Shown: positions 1 to 9,030, counted from the first letter of the stretch. The stretch: 64,000 nt of DNA from an uncultured Nitrospira sp. (GCA_902500715.1 CABVRO010000001.1:1-64000); one strand, 5' to 3'. Numbers and translations are program-made. The notes: a model not told the origin generated them from the sequence alone.

Positions 1-721
1 CCAACGACGCATCGACGCCTTCTCCCCTCGTGATGTCGAGAATCGCTGCGGCAATAGCCTCCGGGCCGTCGGCCTTGGCATTCAGTACGTGATCGACGCC
101 CACTTGTTTGGCCAGGCTTAGGCGGTAATCGCTGACGTCGGTGGCGATAATGGTGGCGGCTCCTGCGGTGCGGGCGACGGCCGCGGCGAACAGGCCGGTT
201 GGGCCGCAGCCGGTGATCAGCACGGTGTGGCCGGTCAAGTCTTCCACGAGGGCCGCATCGACGGCATTGCCCAACGGTTCTTGTAGGCAAGCCAGCTCCG
301 GCGGAATGTCCGGAGACGTTTTCCACAGCACGGTTTCTGGGAGCACGACGAAATCGGCAAACGAGCCGTCCAGATCGACGCCGAGAATCCGGTAGTTCTT
401 GCACACGTGGGCCTGGCCGGTGCGGCATTGGAAGCAGGCGCCGCAGGTCAAGTGCGATTCGGCCGCGACGTAGTCGCCGACGCGCACGAGCGTGACATCC
501 GCTCCGACGGCCACCACCTCGCCGCACATTTCATGTCCGATCGTCCTGGGAGGATGGATGCGGCTGTGGGCCCAGGCATCCCAGTTATAGATGTGGGCAT
601 CGGTTCCACACAGCGACGTGGCTTTGACCCGGATGACGGCCTCAGATGGTCCGGGTGTGGGATCCGGCCGATCGGTATAGGTCAGCCCCGGTTGAGCGGC
701 GGTCTTCACGAGTGCGCGCAT
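1..721 (-). CDS. tdh: L-threonine 3-dehydrogenase, 3' end cut by window edge
   Basis: A medium-chain zinc alcohol dehydrogenase that would oxidise L-threonine to 2-amino-3-ketobutyrate with NAD in the cytosol. The N-terminus reads MRALVKTAAQPGLTY. A CGTDAHIYNW segment near residue 38 is typical of Tdh and carries the catalytic zinc Cys. A GHE segment (zinc ligands) and a four-cysteine structural-zinc lobe (CGACFQC followed by HVC) follow, then a Rossmann glycine motif TGCGPTG. About 240 residues are present of a usual 340. The start is the only sensible ATG and the reading frame stays open to the window edge. A sorbitol or other MDR dehydrogenase is the main alternative. Confidence 0.88.
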   Translation of the reverse strand, partial: MRALVKTAAQPGLTYTDRPDPTPGPSEAVIRVKATSLCGTDAHIYNWDAWAHSRIHPPRTIGHEMCGEVVAVGADVTLVRVGDYVAAESHLTCGACFQCRTGQAHVCKNYRILGVDLDGSFADFVVLPETVLWKTSPDIPPELACLQEPLGNAVDAALVEDLTGHTVLITGCGPTGLFAAAVARTAGAATIIATDVSDYRLSLAKQVGVDHVLNAKADGPEAIAAAILDITRGEGVDASL

Positions 722-883
722 GGGCTCATTATAACAAGACCGCCGGAAATGCCTAGCCGAAGCGAGAATTGGCCCGGCCAGGTTAGTTTACGCGGTCTCC
801 TACCTGAACGTCGGCATGCTGTTCGGTCAAATGGCGGGGGCAAAATACGGGTTGAACTGGGTGGGGCTCATGGGTAGGATGCG

Positions 884-1912
884 ATGATGCGATACACGTT
901 CGGCAGGGTTCCGGGCCCGGCGGCTCTCTGCGTATGTTGGCTGGTACTAGGCCTTCTGGTCATGGCTGCCCAGGCCGCAGCTGCTGCCTCTCCCGCCTCG
1001 CCACCGGCGCCTGCGAAACGGTGGGCGCAATTCGAATTGGTCAGCACGGAGCCTGATGGATCGGTCCAGGTGGGCAAGGATGTCGTGCTCGGCATCACGC
1101 TTGGTGGGATGCCGGCGGGGACAGAATCCGTCATGGCGATCATCGAGTCCTCTGGATTTCAGAGCCAGACGGTGTCGTTGAGTGAAGATACCGCTCCGGC
1201 GGTCTATCAGGGTACGGCGATTCTTGAGCCCAATTCGACCTTGAAGAGCCGGACCACCGTGCATCCGAAGGCCGTGCGGATTCGGGTGTCGTTCGCTCGT
1301 GCGAAAATCACGGGGCTCGAAGAGTTTCTTAAGCGCGATGTCTATGTCACGCTCGGCGACCGGCCGGTTGAAGAAGCCGAAGCCGAGGTGCTTCCCGGGC
1401 CGCCTGCCGAGAGCCCTGAAGCCGATGCCGAGGCGGTACAAAAGGCGACGGAGCTGGTGATGGCCGTGAACGCGACCATTGCCGAGGAAGATCTCTTACC
1501 CTTGCCGCCCCCCGGAGAATCCAAAGCCTATTGGAAGCAAGTGAGCGATTTGATCAGTAGAAACTGGAGCCGGCAGATACGCTCGATACGCCGGGCTCCC
1601 AGCAGCGAGACGGTGCGTGTGCATTTCAAGATGTATGCAAGCGGTGTGGCGCAGTTGATTCAGTTGGAGAAAGGCTCGGGAGCGCGGGATGTCAACGACG
1701 CCGGACTGCAAACGATCATCCACGCCCAGCCGTTCCCTCCGATACCGCCGGATATCAGCAGCGATGTCGTCGATGTGCATGTGCGCATGCGAACGGGGGC
1801 GAAAGTCGCGACCCGCGATGTGCAAATGACGGTCGAGAAAAAACCGTCCAAGCCTGTCGTGCCCCCATCACCGAAAGAAGGCACCGCCGCAAGCGGTCCC
1901 GCAAAGGAGTAG
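884..1912 (+). CDS. Exported protein with TonB/TolA C-terminal-like domain
   Basis: A 342-residue protein with an N-terminal signal peptide (hydrophobic stretch about residues 11-35, Ala-rich cleavage region). A beta-rich middle follows, then an acidic Glu/Ala/Pro linker (about 165-205). The C-terminal domain, about 212-305, begins AYWKQVSDLISRNW and continues with VRVHFKMYASGVAQLIQLEKGSG. This is the arrangement of TonB/TolA C-terminal domains, which contact outer-membrane partners in the periplasm. The last 30 residues are Lys/Pro rich. The stop is 2 bases before the next ATG, so it is probably co-transcribed with the YceI gene. The cellular partner is unknown. Confidence 0.75.
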   Translation: MMRYTFGRVPGPAALCVCWLVLGLLVMAAQAAAAASPASPPAPAKRWAQFELVSTEPDGSVQVGKDVVLGITLGGMPAGTESVMAIIESSGFQSQTVSLSEDTAPAVYQGTAILEPNSTLKSRTTVHPKAVRIRVSFARAKITGLEEFLKRDVYVTLGDRPVEEAEAEVLPGPPAESPEADAEAVQKATELVMAVNATIAEEDLLPLPPPGESKAYWKQVSDLISRNWSRQIRSIRRAPSSETVRVHFKMYASGVAQLIQLEKGSGARDVNDAGLQTIIHAQPFPPIPPDISSDVVDVHVRMRTGAKVATRDVQMTVEKKPSKPVVPPSPKEGTAASGPAKE

Positions 1913-1914
1913 CT

Positions 1915-2526
1915 ATGACGAATCGGATCGGTCGTGCGATGGCCATGTGGTGTATGGGCGCAACGGTGCTGTTCGGCGCGACGCTCGGGCATGCCGAAAC
2001 GGCGCGATACGATGTGGACCTGGATCACTCGATTGTGGAGTTCAAGGTTGCCCATATGGTGATTTCAAAAACCACCGGGCATTTCAAGGACTACACCGGA
2101 TTTATCGAAATGGACCCCGACGCCGGAACGGTCAAGGCGCTCGAAGCGACGATCAAGACGGCCTCGGTGACGACCAACCAGGAAAAGCGCGACGCACATC
2201 TGCGCAATCCCGATTTCTTCGATGTCGAGAAGTACCCGACGATGACGTACAAGATGAAAAGCTACAAAAAGACCGGTGACGGCTATACCGCTGTCGGTGA
2301 TCTGACCCTGCATGGTGTGACGAAAGAAGTCACGTTGACGGGCAATTTCAATGGCGTCACCAAGGATCCGTGGGGAAACACCCGGGCCGGATTTACGGCC
2401 GAAGGCAAAGTGAACCGGAAAGACTTCGGCATGGTGTGGAACAAAGCCCTCGATAGCGGAGGGCTGGTAGTTGGAGACGAGGTCTTCATCAAGCTGGACA
2501 TCGAGTGTATTAAAGCCAAGTCGTAA
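1915..2526 (+). CDS. YceI family periplasmic protein
   Basis: A 203-residue YceI-like lipocalin-fold protein, exported by a signal peptide ending near residue 26 (LGHA). YceI domains form a hydrophobic barrel that can bind polyisoprenoid-type lipids. Characteristic segments are YDVDLDHSIVEFKVAHM at the start of the barrel, the RDAHLRNPDFFDVEKYP loop and the GDLTLHGVTKEVTL strand pair. The length is normal for the family. The SD AAGGAG overlaps the end of the preceding gene, so the two are probably translated from one message. The ligand cannot be read from the sequence. Confidence 0.9.
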   Translation: MTNRIGRAMAMWCMGATVLFGATLGHAETARYDVDLDHSIVEFKVAHMVISKTTGHFKDYTGFIEMDPDAGTVKALEATIKTASVTTNQEKRDAHLRNPDFFDVEKYPTMTYKMKSYKKTGDGYTAVGDLTLHGVTKEVTLTGNFNGVTKDPWGNTRAGFTAEGKVNRKDFGMVWNKALDSGGLVVGDEVFIKLDIECIKAKS

Positions 2527-2885
2527 GTCGAATCCCCCCTCTCTCAGAGGCCGCAGGCCTGCCCGGTCACCATGCCGGGCAGGCGGATCCAGCCGCGGCG
2601 CATGCAGCGAGGTCTCTCTGAATCAGCGCCGCGGGCCGCCCTCTCCGTGATGCCGGTTGTCACCGACACAGCAGCTGGTTGAGGCGCAGGGAGGATGTCT
2701 CCGGGCATTCGGTTCTTGCTCGGGCTGGTCCCTCGGCCACGTCACTGGCGACTCGGGGCTGTCGGCCGAGGGGTGGTGTGGGGTGATGGATCAATAGGGG
2801 TCATTCGGAGGCCGAGAGTAGGAGCATCGTCATGTGCCGCAAGCGGGCTGGAAAAATCGGATCGGGCATCGCTAGGATATGCGGG
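2527..2885. other. Intergenic region with a perfect hairpin
   Basis: About 360 bases without a convincing gene. It contains a perfect 10-bp stem with an 8-base loop (2557-2584), probably the 3' end structure of the YceI transcript. Short open frames in the rest have no codon bias or SD and are not reported. No clear promoter was recognised for the following gene. Confidence 0.6.
2557..2584 (+). terminator. Hairpin after YceI gene, terminator-like without U-tract
   Basis: GCCTGCCCGG pairs perfectly with CCGGGCAGGC across an 8-base loop, 31 bases after the YceI stop. No T-run follows, so it may be a Rho-dependent or RNA-stabilising 3' hairpin rather than a true intrinsic terminator. Confidence 0.5.
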
Positions 2886-3482
2886 ATGTGGATGGGCCGG
2901 CTGGTGACGGTGCTGGCGATACTCTGGAGCCTAGCTGCCGTGGAGGCGAGGGCGCTGGAGTTTACGGCCGATCAGATCACCAAGATCAATGGTCGAACCC
3001 AAAAAGCCAACATCTTCTATCGGGACAACATGTGGCGGATCGAACATCACACGATGGGGCCCGTCAACATCAGCATTGTGCGCAAAGACAAGAAGGTGGT
3101 CTGGCTCCTGCTGTCGCGTATGAAGCATTTCAAGACTGTGCCGTACCAGGCGGAGCAGGATCTGAAGGTCACGGAGCGGCTGGAGGGGGAGGTGTCGCGC
3201 GAAGAGATCGGGACGGAAACGCGCGAGGGGCATCCGACGACGCTCTACGAAGTGACGGTGAAGGAAGGCGAGCGGACGGAGGTCTATTATCAATGGCTCG
3301 CAACCGACATCCGTTTCCCGATGAAGCTGGCCAAAAAAGACGGGAGCTGGATTGTTGAGTACCAGCACGTCAAATTCAGGCCGCTGATCGATTATTTGTT
3401 CCAGCTGCCGCTGAATTTCGAGCCATTAGAAGAATTCGATCACCAGCCGGCTGCCCCAGACTCCAGTCAGCAGCCGATGTAA
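2886..3482 (+). CDS. LolA-like exported protein (outer-membrane lipoprotein-sorting fold)
   Basis: A 198-residue protein starting MWMGRLVTVLAILW with a signal peptide ending near ARA. The mature part reads FTADQITKINGRTQKANIFY, then repeated beta strands and RMKHFKTVPY. This is the half-barrel pattern of LolA/LolB-type or DUF4412 proteins that carry lipids or lipoproteins through the periplasm. The frame is open from 2832, but the internal ATG at 2886 gives a clean signal peptide and is preferred. It lies 30 bases before the SUMF1-like gene. Assignment to the LolA fold is by pattern only; DUF4412 is an alternative. Confidence 0.65.
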   Translation: MWMGRLVTVLAILWSLAAVEARALEFTADQITKINGRTQKANIFYRDNMWRIEHHTMGPVNISIVRKDKKVVWLLLSRMKHFKTVPYQAEQDLKVTERLEGEVSREEIGTETREGHPTTLYEVTVKEGERTEVYYQWLATDIRFPMKLAKKDGSWIVEYQHVKFRPLIDYLFQLPLNFEPLEEFDHQPAAPDSSQQPM

Positions 3483-3512
3483 GCGATGATCGATAAGTAA
3501 AGGAGCAGCATT

Positions 3513-4439
3513 TTGCGTAAAGCCGGCATGACTGTATGGGCTCTGAGTGTGGTTGTATTGGGAATGAGTGGTTCCCTCTCTGCGCTGGATGTTGCCGATG
3601 TCGTTCGTGAATGGACGCCGGAAGGCAAGAAGCTCGCGATGGAGCGCGCCAAGTTGCCGGCGCACGACGAGACGATCCGTATCCCGGCGGGTGAGTTCCT
3701 CATGGGCAGCGAGAAAAAGATCGACAGGAATTCCTACCTGGTGGAATTTCCGCAGCGGAAGGTCTATCTCGATGCCTATGACATCGACAAACACGAGGTG
3801 ACGACCGTACAGTTCCTGAAGTTTGTCCTGGCGACGAACCGCGATCCCTTGATCGATTGGCAATACGACGGCGGGAATTTTCAGGAGACCATGGTCAGCC
3901 ATCCGGTGATGCATGTGTCCTGGTTCGATGCCGACGCCTACTGCAAGTGGGCGGGGAAACGATTGCCTTCGGAAGCGGAATGGGAAAAGGCCGCCCGCGG
4001 TGAGGATGGGCGCATCTATCCGTGGGGCAATCAAATGGCCGGGCTCTCGCGGGCGAATTACGGCCGGACCGGGTTGTCGGGGCCGGTGCGAGACCGCCCC
4101 GAACGGCTGCTGCTCTATCCGCCTATCATTTCCGTAGACAAGTACGACAACGCCGCCAGCCCCTATGGCGTGCTTCAGATGGCGGGCAATGTGGCGGAAT
4201 GGGTCAACGATTGGTACGACCCGAAGTACTACAGCACCGGACCGGACAAGAATCCGAAAGGTCCGGAGACCGGGACTCAACGGGGCTTTCGCGGCGGCGG
4301 CTGGATCGACAGCACACCCAGCGTGCGAGTAGCGCAACGGAACGGGACGGATCCCAATACCAAAATGAATTGGATGGGGTTCCGCTGTGCGCGGGATGTG
4401 AACGAAGCGACCTCAGGACAGCCGACCGAAGCGAAGTAG
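3513..4439 (+). CDS. Exported SUMF1/FGE-domain protein without the copper-binding Cys pair
   Basis: A 308-residue protein with a signal peptide and a formylglycine-generating-enzyme-type sulfatase-modifying domain (about 45-300). Recognisable blocks are [41 protein letters not shown] and GFRCARD. In true FGE two cysteines lie between the GGSW-like block and GFRCA and bind copper. Here that stretch has none, so it is probably a binding or structural member, not an oxidase. The TTG start at 3513 is supported by AAGGAG 8 bases upstream. A paralogue lies at 5829-6668 on the other strand. Confidence 0.85.
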   Translation: MRKAGMTVWALSVVVLGMSGSLSALDVADVVREWTPEGKKLAMERAKLPAHDETIRIPAGEFLMGSEKKIDRNSYLVEFPQRKVYLDAYDIDKHEVTTVQFLKFVLATNRDPLIDWQYDGGNFQETMVSHPVMHVSWFDADAYCKWAGKRLPSEAEWEKAARGEDGRIYPWGNQMAGLSRANYGRTGLSGPVRDRPERLLLYPPIISVDKYDNAASPYGVLQMAGNVAEWVNDWYDPKYYSTGPDKNPKGPETGTQRGFRGGGWIDSTPSVRVAQRNGTDPNTKMNWMGFRCARDVNEATSGQPTEAK

Positions 4440-4445
4440 TCGGAG

Positions 4446-4970
4446 GTGCCTCACCTGGCAATTGCCACACAGCGAAGGACCAATCAGCTCGTCTCGGGCC
4501 TGATGAGCCTTGTTCTGCTGCTGGCGGCCTGTCAGATTGAGGATCTCAACATCGAGATTGTGAATGAGGACGGATCAGTTCTATTCATCGTTCACGAAAA
4601 CGATGCACGGGATCCCGCACCTCTAAGCCGGTTCGGAGTCGTCTCTCGCTACTCCGGCGCGAGATGGGAGGTTTCGACCTACGAAGAGTCATCGCTGTAC
4701 AGGATGCAAGACGGCAAGAAGCTGCTCAAACCGCTGGATGAGTTGCCCGAGATCAAGGCTCTCGCAGCGGGAGCGATTCGGTTCGGCGAGGTGCCGCGCG
4801 GGTTTTTCATCCAGGGCTCCTCAGGCAATCACCTCGTCGGGTTGGAGGAAGGCAGAGTCTACGAAGCCTATGCCAGCCGAGGCGCACACAGAGGGCGCAT
4901 ATCATTCACGATTGAGCATGGAGTAGCCGTCAAGCTTCCTCCCGTCACGCGCCCGCTTTCCTCGCTATAA
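4446..4970 (+). CDS. Putative lipoprotein of unknown function
   Basis: A 174-residue protein whose N-terminus carries a hydrophobic run ending LLLAACQ, a good lipobox, predicting an outer- or inner-membrane lipoprotein with Cys about residue 29. The mature region is a small beta-rich domain with no recognised family. GTG at 4446 is used; an ATG at 4503 would leave too short a signal sequence. The 3' end overlaps the convergent hemD by 26 bases. It may be co-transcribed with the SUMF1-like gene 6 bases upstream. Confidence 0.6.
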   Translation: MPHLAIATQRRTNQLVSGLMSLVLLLAACQIEDLNIEIVNEDGSVLFIVHENDARDPAPLSRFGVVSRYSGARWEVSTYEESSLYRMQDGKKLLKPLDELPEIKALAAGAIRFGEVPRGFFIQGSSGNHLVGLEEGRVYEAYASRGAHRGRISFTIEHGVAVKLPPVTRPLSSL

Positions 4971-5808
4971 GCGAGTGAGCCGTCTCGCTGGTTTCTTTCA
5001 CCAGAATGCCCATTTTGCCGTGTGAGGGCTCGAAGTCCACGGTCAGGCCGTGATTGCGGATGCGTTCGCTGGCAGTGGGACCGATGGAGGCGATGACCAG
5101 CTTCCGGGAGATCGTTTTGAACTCCGCCGTCTTTCCATCCTGCTCGACGACCAGCATCACGTGATCGATCTGTGCGGCATTGGTCACCAGCATTACCTGC
5201 ACCTGCCCGGTCAGAATCTGCTTGATGACCTGTTTGAGCGGAGCCGTGTCCTCCGGGAGCGCCCAGCGGTAGACGGGGACTGAAACCACATTGGCTCCGC
5301 GCTGCTTCAACGCCTCCACCAAGTCGCGGTTCGGTAGCCCGTATTCTTGCACCGCCACGCGTAGCCCTTTGACCGGCCGGTGGGCGTCCAGTGTGGAGAC
5401 GACATCCACCCAGGTGTTAGGCTCCGGGACCGTCAACGTGGGTTTGAATCCCAGGGCTTTGAGTGCGGCCATCGGTTTGGGGCCGCGCGCAATGAGCACC
5501 GTCTCTTTTAACGCTCTCTTGATCGTGTCTGTGGAATGACGACTATACAGGATTTCGAACAGGGTGGTCGTGCCGGCGCCGGTCATCAACACCAGCACGT
5601 CGAGGCCTTGGGTCAGTAGCTGCTCCCCGAACTGCAACGCGGCGGAATTGTCTTCCAGCGGAATCTCGCGCAAGGCCGGGGCCACCAGCGGGGTGCCTCC
5701 GTGGCGCTCGATAAGCCGCCCCATTTCCGTCGCCATGCGCGATTCGAATGCCGCGACGGTCAATCCGTGAAACCCTGCACTGGCCATGCTGCTCCGTGAT
5801 TCAACCAT
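4945..5808 (-). CDS. hemD: Uroporphyrinogen-III synthase family protein
   Basis: A 287-residue cytosolic protein of the HemD fold, which cyclises hydroxymethylbilane to uroporphyrinogen III in heme, siroheme and cobalamin synthesis. Typical segments are GLTVAAFESRMATEM at the N-terminus, LVLMTGAGTTTLFE, VAVQEYGLPNRDLVEALKQRGA, VYRWALPED and the late VIASIGPTASERIRNHGL. The two alternating domains and the length agree with the family. It is not in an obvious hem operon. Some HemD-fold proteins serve as regulators, so the enzymatic role is likely but not certain. Confidence 0.85.
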   Translation of the reverse strand: MVESRSSMASAGFHGLTVAAFESRMATEMGRLIERHGGTPLVAPALREIPLEDNSAALQFGEQLLTQGLDVLVLMTGAGTTTLFEILYSRHSTDTIKRALKETVLIARGPKPMAALKALGFKPTLTVPEPNTWVDVVSTLDAHRPVKGLRVAVQEYGLPNRDLVEALKQRGANVVSVPVYRWALPEDTAPLKQVIKQILTGQVQVMLVTNAAQIDHVMLVVEQDGKTAEFKTISRKLVIASIGPTASERIRNHGLTVDFEPSHGKMGILVKETSETAHSLIARKAGA

Positions 5809-5828
5809 CGGTTACCCAGCCGGCTGAG

Positions 5829-6668
5829 TTACTTGGCGTCCATCGCGCATCGAAACCCCGTCGATTCGTTTCGAATGGTCGGATCGCTGTCCACGCGGGT
5901 GAAGATACGGACCGTGGGAGTCTCATTCTGCCAGCCGGCTCCTCGAATAACCTTCTTCTCGCCGCTGTCTGGTCCCGGAGGATTCTTGTCCGGGCTCTTT
6001 TCGTAGTACCTCGCATCGTACCAGTCGTTGACCCATTCCCAGACGTTTCCCGCCATGTCATACACGCCATAGGGACTCTTGCCCTTCTCATAACTGCCCA
6101 CCGGCATCAATGTCTTTTCGCCGATCCACTTCTGATTGAAATTGAGATGTCCGTCGGTCGGCTCCACGTTGCCCCAGGGGAAGCGCCAATCGTTGTTGCC
6201 CTTGGCGGCTTTCTCCCATTCGGCTTCCCGCGGCAACCGCCTGCCGGCCCACTTGCAGTAGGCATCGGCATCGGCCCAATCGACGTTGATCACCGGACGG
6301 TCGGCCAACGAGGCAGGGATGCCGATGCCATCCCAGAGGTTGCGGGTGGGATTTTTGGGATTTTGCGGCACGCGATGGTTCGTGGCCTTCACGAATTCCA
6401 GGTAGCGCGCGTTCGTGACCTCATACTTGTCGATATAGAACGGATCGATCTCGATGACATGGCGGGGATATTCATCGCGTCCACCGTCACGGTCGCCGGT
6501 CGGAACTCCCATGGGATAGGAGCCCGCGGGAATCAGCACCAGCGGTGCCCCGTCTTTTCCCGTCATTTCCTTGGAGAGAGCCGCCTGCTCCGTAGCGAGT
6601 GTGGGAGAGCCCGTTCCGTTGAGTCCGATGAGTGCCACCACGATTGCGAAGATGGATCGTGCCACCAT
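5829..6668 (-). CDS. Second exported SUMF1/FGE-domain protein
   Basis: A 279-residue protein with a signal peptide (residues 1-25) and a complete SUMF1 domain: [70 protein letters not shown] and STGFRCAMDAK. As in the gene at 3513, the interval between RGAGW and GFRCA has no cysteine, so oxidase activity toward sulfatases is unlikely. It lies 20 bases downstream of hemD on the same strand order and is preceded by AAGGAG. The role is unknown; relatives act in binding or in modification of other substrates. Confidence 0.85.
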   Translation of the reverse strand: MVARSIFAIVVALIGLNGTGSPTLATEQAALSKEMTGKDGAPLVLIPAGSYPMGVPTGDRDGGRDEYPRHVIEIDPFYIDKYEVTNARYLEFVKATNHRVPQNPKNPTRNLWDGIGIPASLADRPVINVDWADADAYCKWAGRRLPREAEWEKAAKGNNDWRFPWGNVEPTDGHLNFNQKWIGEKTLMPVGSYEKGKSPYGVYDMAGNVWEWVNDWYDARYYEKSPDKNPPGPDSGEKKVIRGAGWQNETPTVRIFTRVDSDPTIRNESTGFRCAMDAK

Positions 6669-6840
6669 AACTTAACACTCCTTTGGTTCGAAAAAGTCGA
6701 TGGCAGATCGTACCACAGCGGCGGAGAATTCAGACACGGTTTGGGCGGAGAATGTGTGCGCCGGGGGTGACCGAAGCCGGAGAATGAGGATTGACGGGGT
6801 GATAGGCCCCCACCTACTATACGGCCAAGGAGACTCCGAC

Positions 6841-7272
6841 GTGCCGACCCATCGAGGCTTACGACATCTGGCGTTGCGTGTGACCGACCTTGCCAAGTCC
6901 CGTGCGTTCTATGAGCGATTTCTGGGCATGAAAGTGGTGTGGGAACCCGACCCTGACAATGTGTACTTCAGTTCGGGATCCGACAACCTGGCCCTGCATC
7001 AAATCGCGCCTGCCGAATTGACTCACTATCAACCGTTGCGTGGACAGCTACTCGATCACGTCGGTGTGATTCTGGAAAGCCCGGCGCACGTAGATGAGAT
7101 GTTCCGCGATGTCCAACAGAATGGGGTTCAGTATGGGGCCACCATCGCCAAGCCACCCAAACACCATCGCGACGGCAGCTACTCCTTCTACTTTGCCGAC
7201 CCGGATGGAAACGTCATCCAGGCCTTATATGAACCGACCATCAGCCGCATGGAGTTCCGGCCTCCCGCCTGA
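6841..7272 (+). CDS. VOC superfamily (glyoxalase/dioxygenase-fold) protein
   Basis: A 144-residue two-module vicinal-oxygen-chelate protein. It begins RGLRHLALRVTDLAKSRAFY with the first metal-ligand His in HLAL. The second module begins DHVGVILES and ends FADPDGNVIQALYE, which supplies the late His/Glu ligands. These proteins bind a divalent metal and act as glyoxalases, dioxygenases or resistance proteins; the substrate is not predictable. The GTG start at 6841 follows AAGGAG by 7 bases and matches the family start, so the open frame upstream is excluded. It is followed after 5 bases by the MBL-fold gene. Confidence 0.85.
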   Translation: MPTHRGLRHLALRVTDLAKSRAFYERFLGMKVVWEPDPDNVYFSSGSDNLALHQIAPAELTHYQPLRGQLLDHVGVILESPAHVDEMFRDVQQNGVQYGATIAKPPKHHRDGSYSFYFADPDGNVIQALYEPTISRMEFRPPA

Positions 7273-7277
7273 CGAAC

Positions 7278-8900
7278 ATGGGTATGTGGGACACATTGCC
7301 GCGGGATCAGTATGTGGGGTTGGCGCCCTGGGTGTGGGTGCAGCTCGAAAGTAATCAGCCGCCGGGGCCGTTTCCGTTCATCGGCGGGGTTGCCCCTGAA
7401 GTCGTAGCGAGTTTGCACGAAGCCCACAGCCTCTTTCTTGCCTGTGTGGAAACCGCCATCAGCGATGTGTTCTCCCGCCGCGCGACACTCGGCGACCCGC
7501 AGACCAGGGTGCGGCTGGAAGACGCCTATGCCGAGCTGGTCAATTCCCGGCAACAGCTGAGCCAGCACATCACGGCCCGGCGTCAGCCGGATGGGCAGTT
7601 TCACTGGTCGCATCCCTTCGATGCGACGAAATCCGCGACCGTGGTCAACACCGGCCTGCGAATCTTCAATGCTGTGAAACGTCAAGCGATTCCTGTGCCG
7701 TTTGAGCGTCCCATGGGACCGGTGGTCGGAAAACTGCTGGGGATGTTGGATGGCACGCAGCAGGCCGGGGCGATTCAGACGATCGTGGCGACGGCCGGTC
7801 GGGACGGCGAGCGGCTGTTGACCAAGTTGATGGAGCTGTTGGTCCAATACGAATGCCTCACGCCGACGAAGCACGCCTCGATTCGAGACCAGTGGTTGGC
7901 CAATACCAAGGATCGGGACACGATTCATCTGGGCCATGCCGCGTTGATGTACCGGCAGCAGGACCGGTTCCTGTTGTTCGATCCCTGGCTGTTGCCCTGG
8001 TTCGCGGAGTCGAATGTGCCGAGCCTCTGGCTCTCGATGCTGCCGAAACCGGCCGCGATCTTTCTGACCCATGACCACGATGACCATGTGGACCCCCGAA
8101 CGTTGTTGCATGTGCCGAAAGATGTGCCGATCGTGATTCCCAGCCGGCGGAACCGTAAGAAATTCTTTTACGATTATCTGCCGTTGCTCAGGGAATTGGG
8201 GTTCAGCCATATCGTCGAACTGGCACACGGGGAAACCTGGAACTTCGACGGTGGCGCCGTGGTCTCCGTCCCGTTTTACGGCGAAGATCCGTGCGATTTG
8301 GAGATGCCGAGAAACTGCTACCTCGTGACCGATCGCGGGCAGAATGTCCTGGTGCATGCGGACAGCGGCCCGACCAACAACGGCCGGTCGGCCATCAAGG
8401 AAGGTGTGATCCAGCAGCTCGTCCGGAAATATGGTCCCATTTCATTGGTGTTGGCTTCGCAGCAGCAGCTACAGGAAATCCGGAGTTATGCCGCTCATGC
8501 GCCCCTGTCTCATCCCGGACTGTGGCTCGACGTGGGAGAAAACGGATACCTCACAAACGGGTATCTGGACGAATTGTGCGCCGTTGCGCAGGCGAGCCTG
8601 TTTGTGTCCTATGCCACCGGCGGCGCCGACTGGTATCCCGACCACCTGTCGTTTATGTTCAGCCATCGCAATCCGGCGCGTACGGCGCTGCTGACGGCCA
8701 ACTGGGAGCAGCCTGAAAAACTGAAAGACCTTCTCGGCGCGCGAGGGTGCGGGTATCATCGCGCTCAGGCGTTGGATCTGTTCCGGAGCAGCGGCGATGG
8801 GGCTGTGCAGGTGTCATCTGCGGCCGAGGCCCTGGCACCCCTGTCGCTCTATCGCCTCGATCACGGGGATCCGGCGTTCATGAAGCGCAGCGGACGGTAA
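7278..8900 (+). CDS. Two-domain metallo-beta-lactamase-fold hydrolase
   Basis: A 540-residue protein. Residues 1 to about 215 form an unrecognised helical domain. The C-terminal part is an MBL-fold hydrolase with FLTHDHDDHVD (metal ligands H265, H267, D269, H270) and LVHADSG as the later Asp ligand block. An ATGGADWYPDH segment near residue 445 probably supplies another ligand. Such proteins are zinc or iron hydrolases, lactonases or oxygenases. It is about twice the usual MBL length. It probably shares a transcript with the VOC gene upstream. Its stop is 10 bases before the first long palindromic repeat. Confidence 0.8.
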   Translation: MGMWDTLPRDQYVGLAPWVWVQLESNQPPGPFPFIGGVAPEVVASLHEAHSLFLACVETAISDVFSRRATLGDPQTRVRLEDAYAELVNSRQQLSQHITARRQPDGQFHWSHPFDATKSATVVNTGLRIFNAVKRQAIPVPFERPMGPVVGKLLGMLDGTQQAGAIQTIVATAGRDGERLLTKLMELLVQYECLTPTKHASIRDQWLANTKDRDTIHLGHAALMYRQQDRFLLFDPWLLPWFAESNVPSLWLSMLPKPAAIFLTHDHDDHVDPRTLLHVPKDVPIVIPSRRNRKKFFYDYLPLLRELGFSHIVELAHGETWNFDGGAVVSVPFYGEDPCDLEMPRNCYLVTDRGQNVLVHADSGPTNNGRSAIKEGVIQQLVRKYGPISLVLASQQQLQEIRSYAAHAPLSHPGLWLDVGENGYLTNGYLDELCAVAQASLFVSYATGGADWYPDHLSFMFSHRNPARTALLTANWEQPEKLKDLLGARGCGYHRAQALDLFRSSGDGAVQVSSAAEALAPLSLYRLDHGDPAFMKRSGR

Positions 8901-8909
8901 TCGGTTAAC

Positions 8910-9030
8910 AGGCTGTTCAAAAAGGTCGTCCAGCAAGGCCACAGCAAGCGAAGAGGCGAATCGTACTTGTGCAGTACGGTGAGCTTCTGAGCGATGCGAG
9001 AACGATGCTGGCGAGCTTTTTCAACAGCCT
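8910..9030 (+). repeat. Long GTAC-centred palindromic repeat, copy A
   Basis: An imperfect palindrome of about 120 bases. Its outer arms are AGGCTGTT-c-AAAAAG and CTTTTT-c-AACAGCCT, and the centre is CGTAC-7 bases-GTACG. The inner left arm (TCGTCCAGCAAGGCC) recurs almost unchanged in the reverse complements of the copies at 22778 and 23343. It starts 10 bases after the MBL gene stop and ends 23 bases before the epimerase start. It may act as a terminator or RNA-stability element, or be a REP/MITE-like element. Confidence 0.85.

Noticed and set aside
407-877. 156-residue open frame on the plus strand
   Set aside because: It lies mostly antisense to the threonine dehydrogenase gene, which has complete family motifs; the frame is a shadow of GC-rich codon bias.
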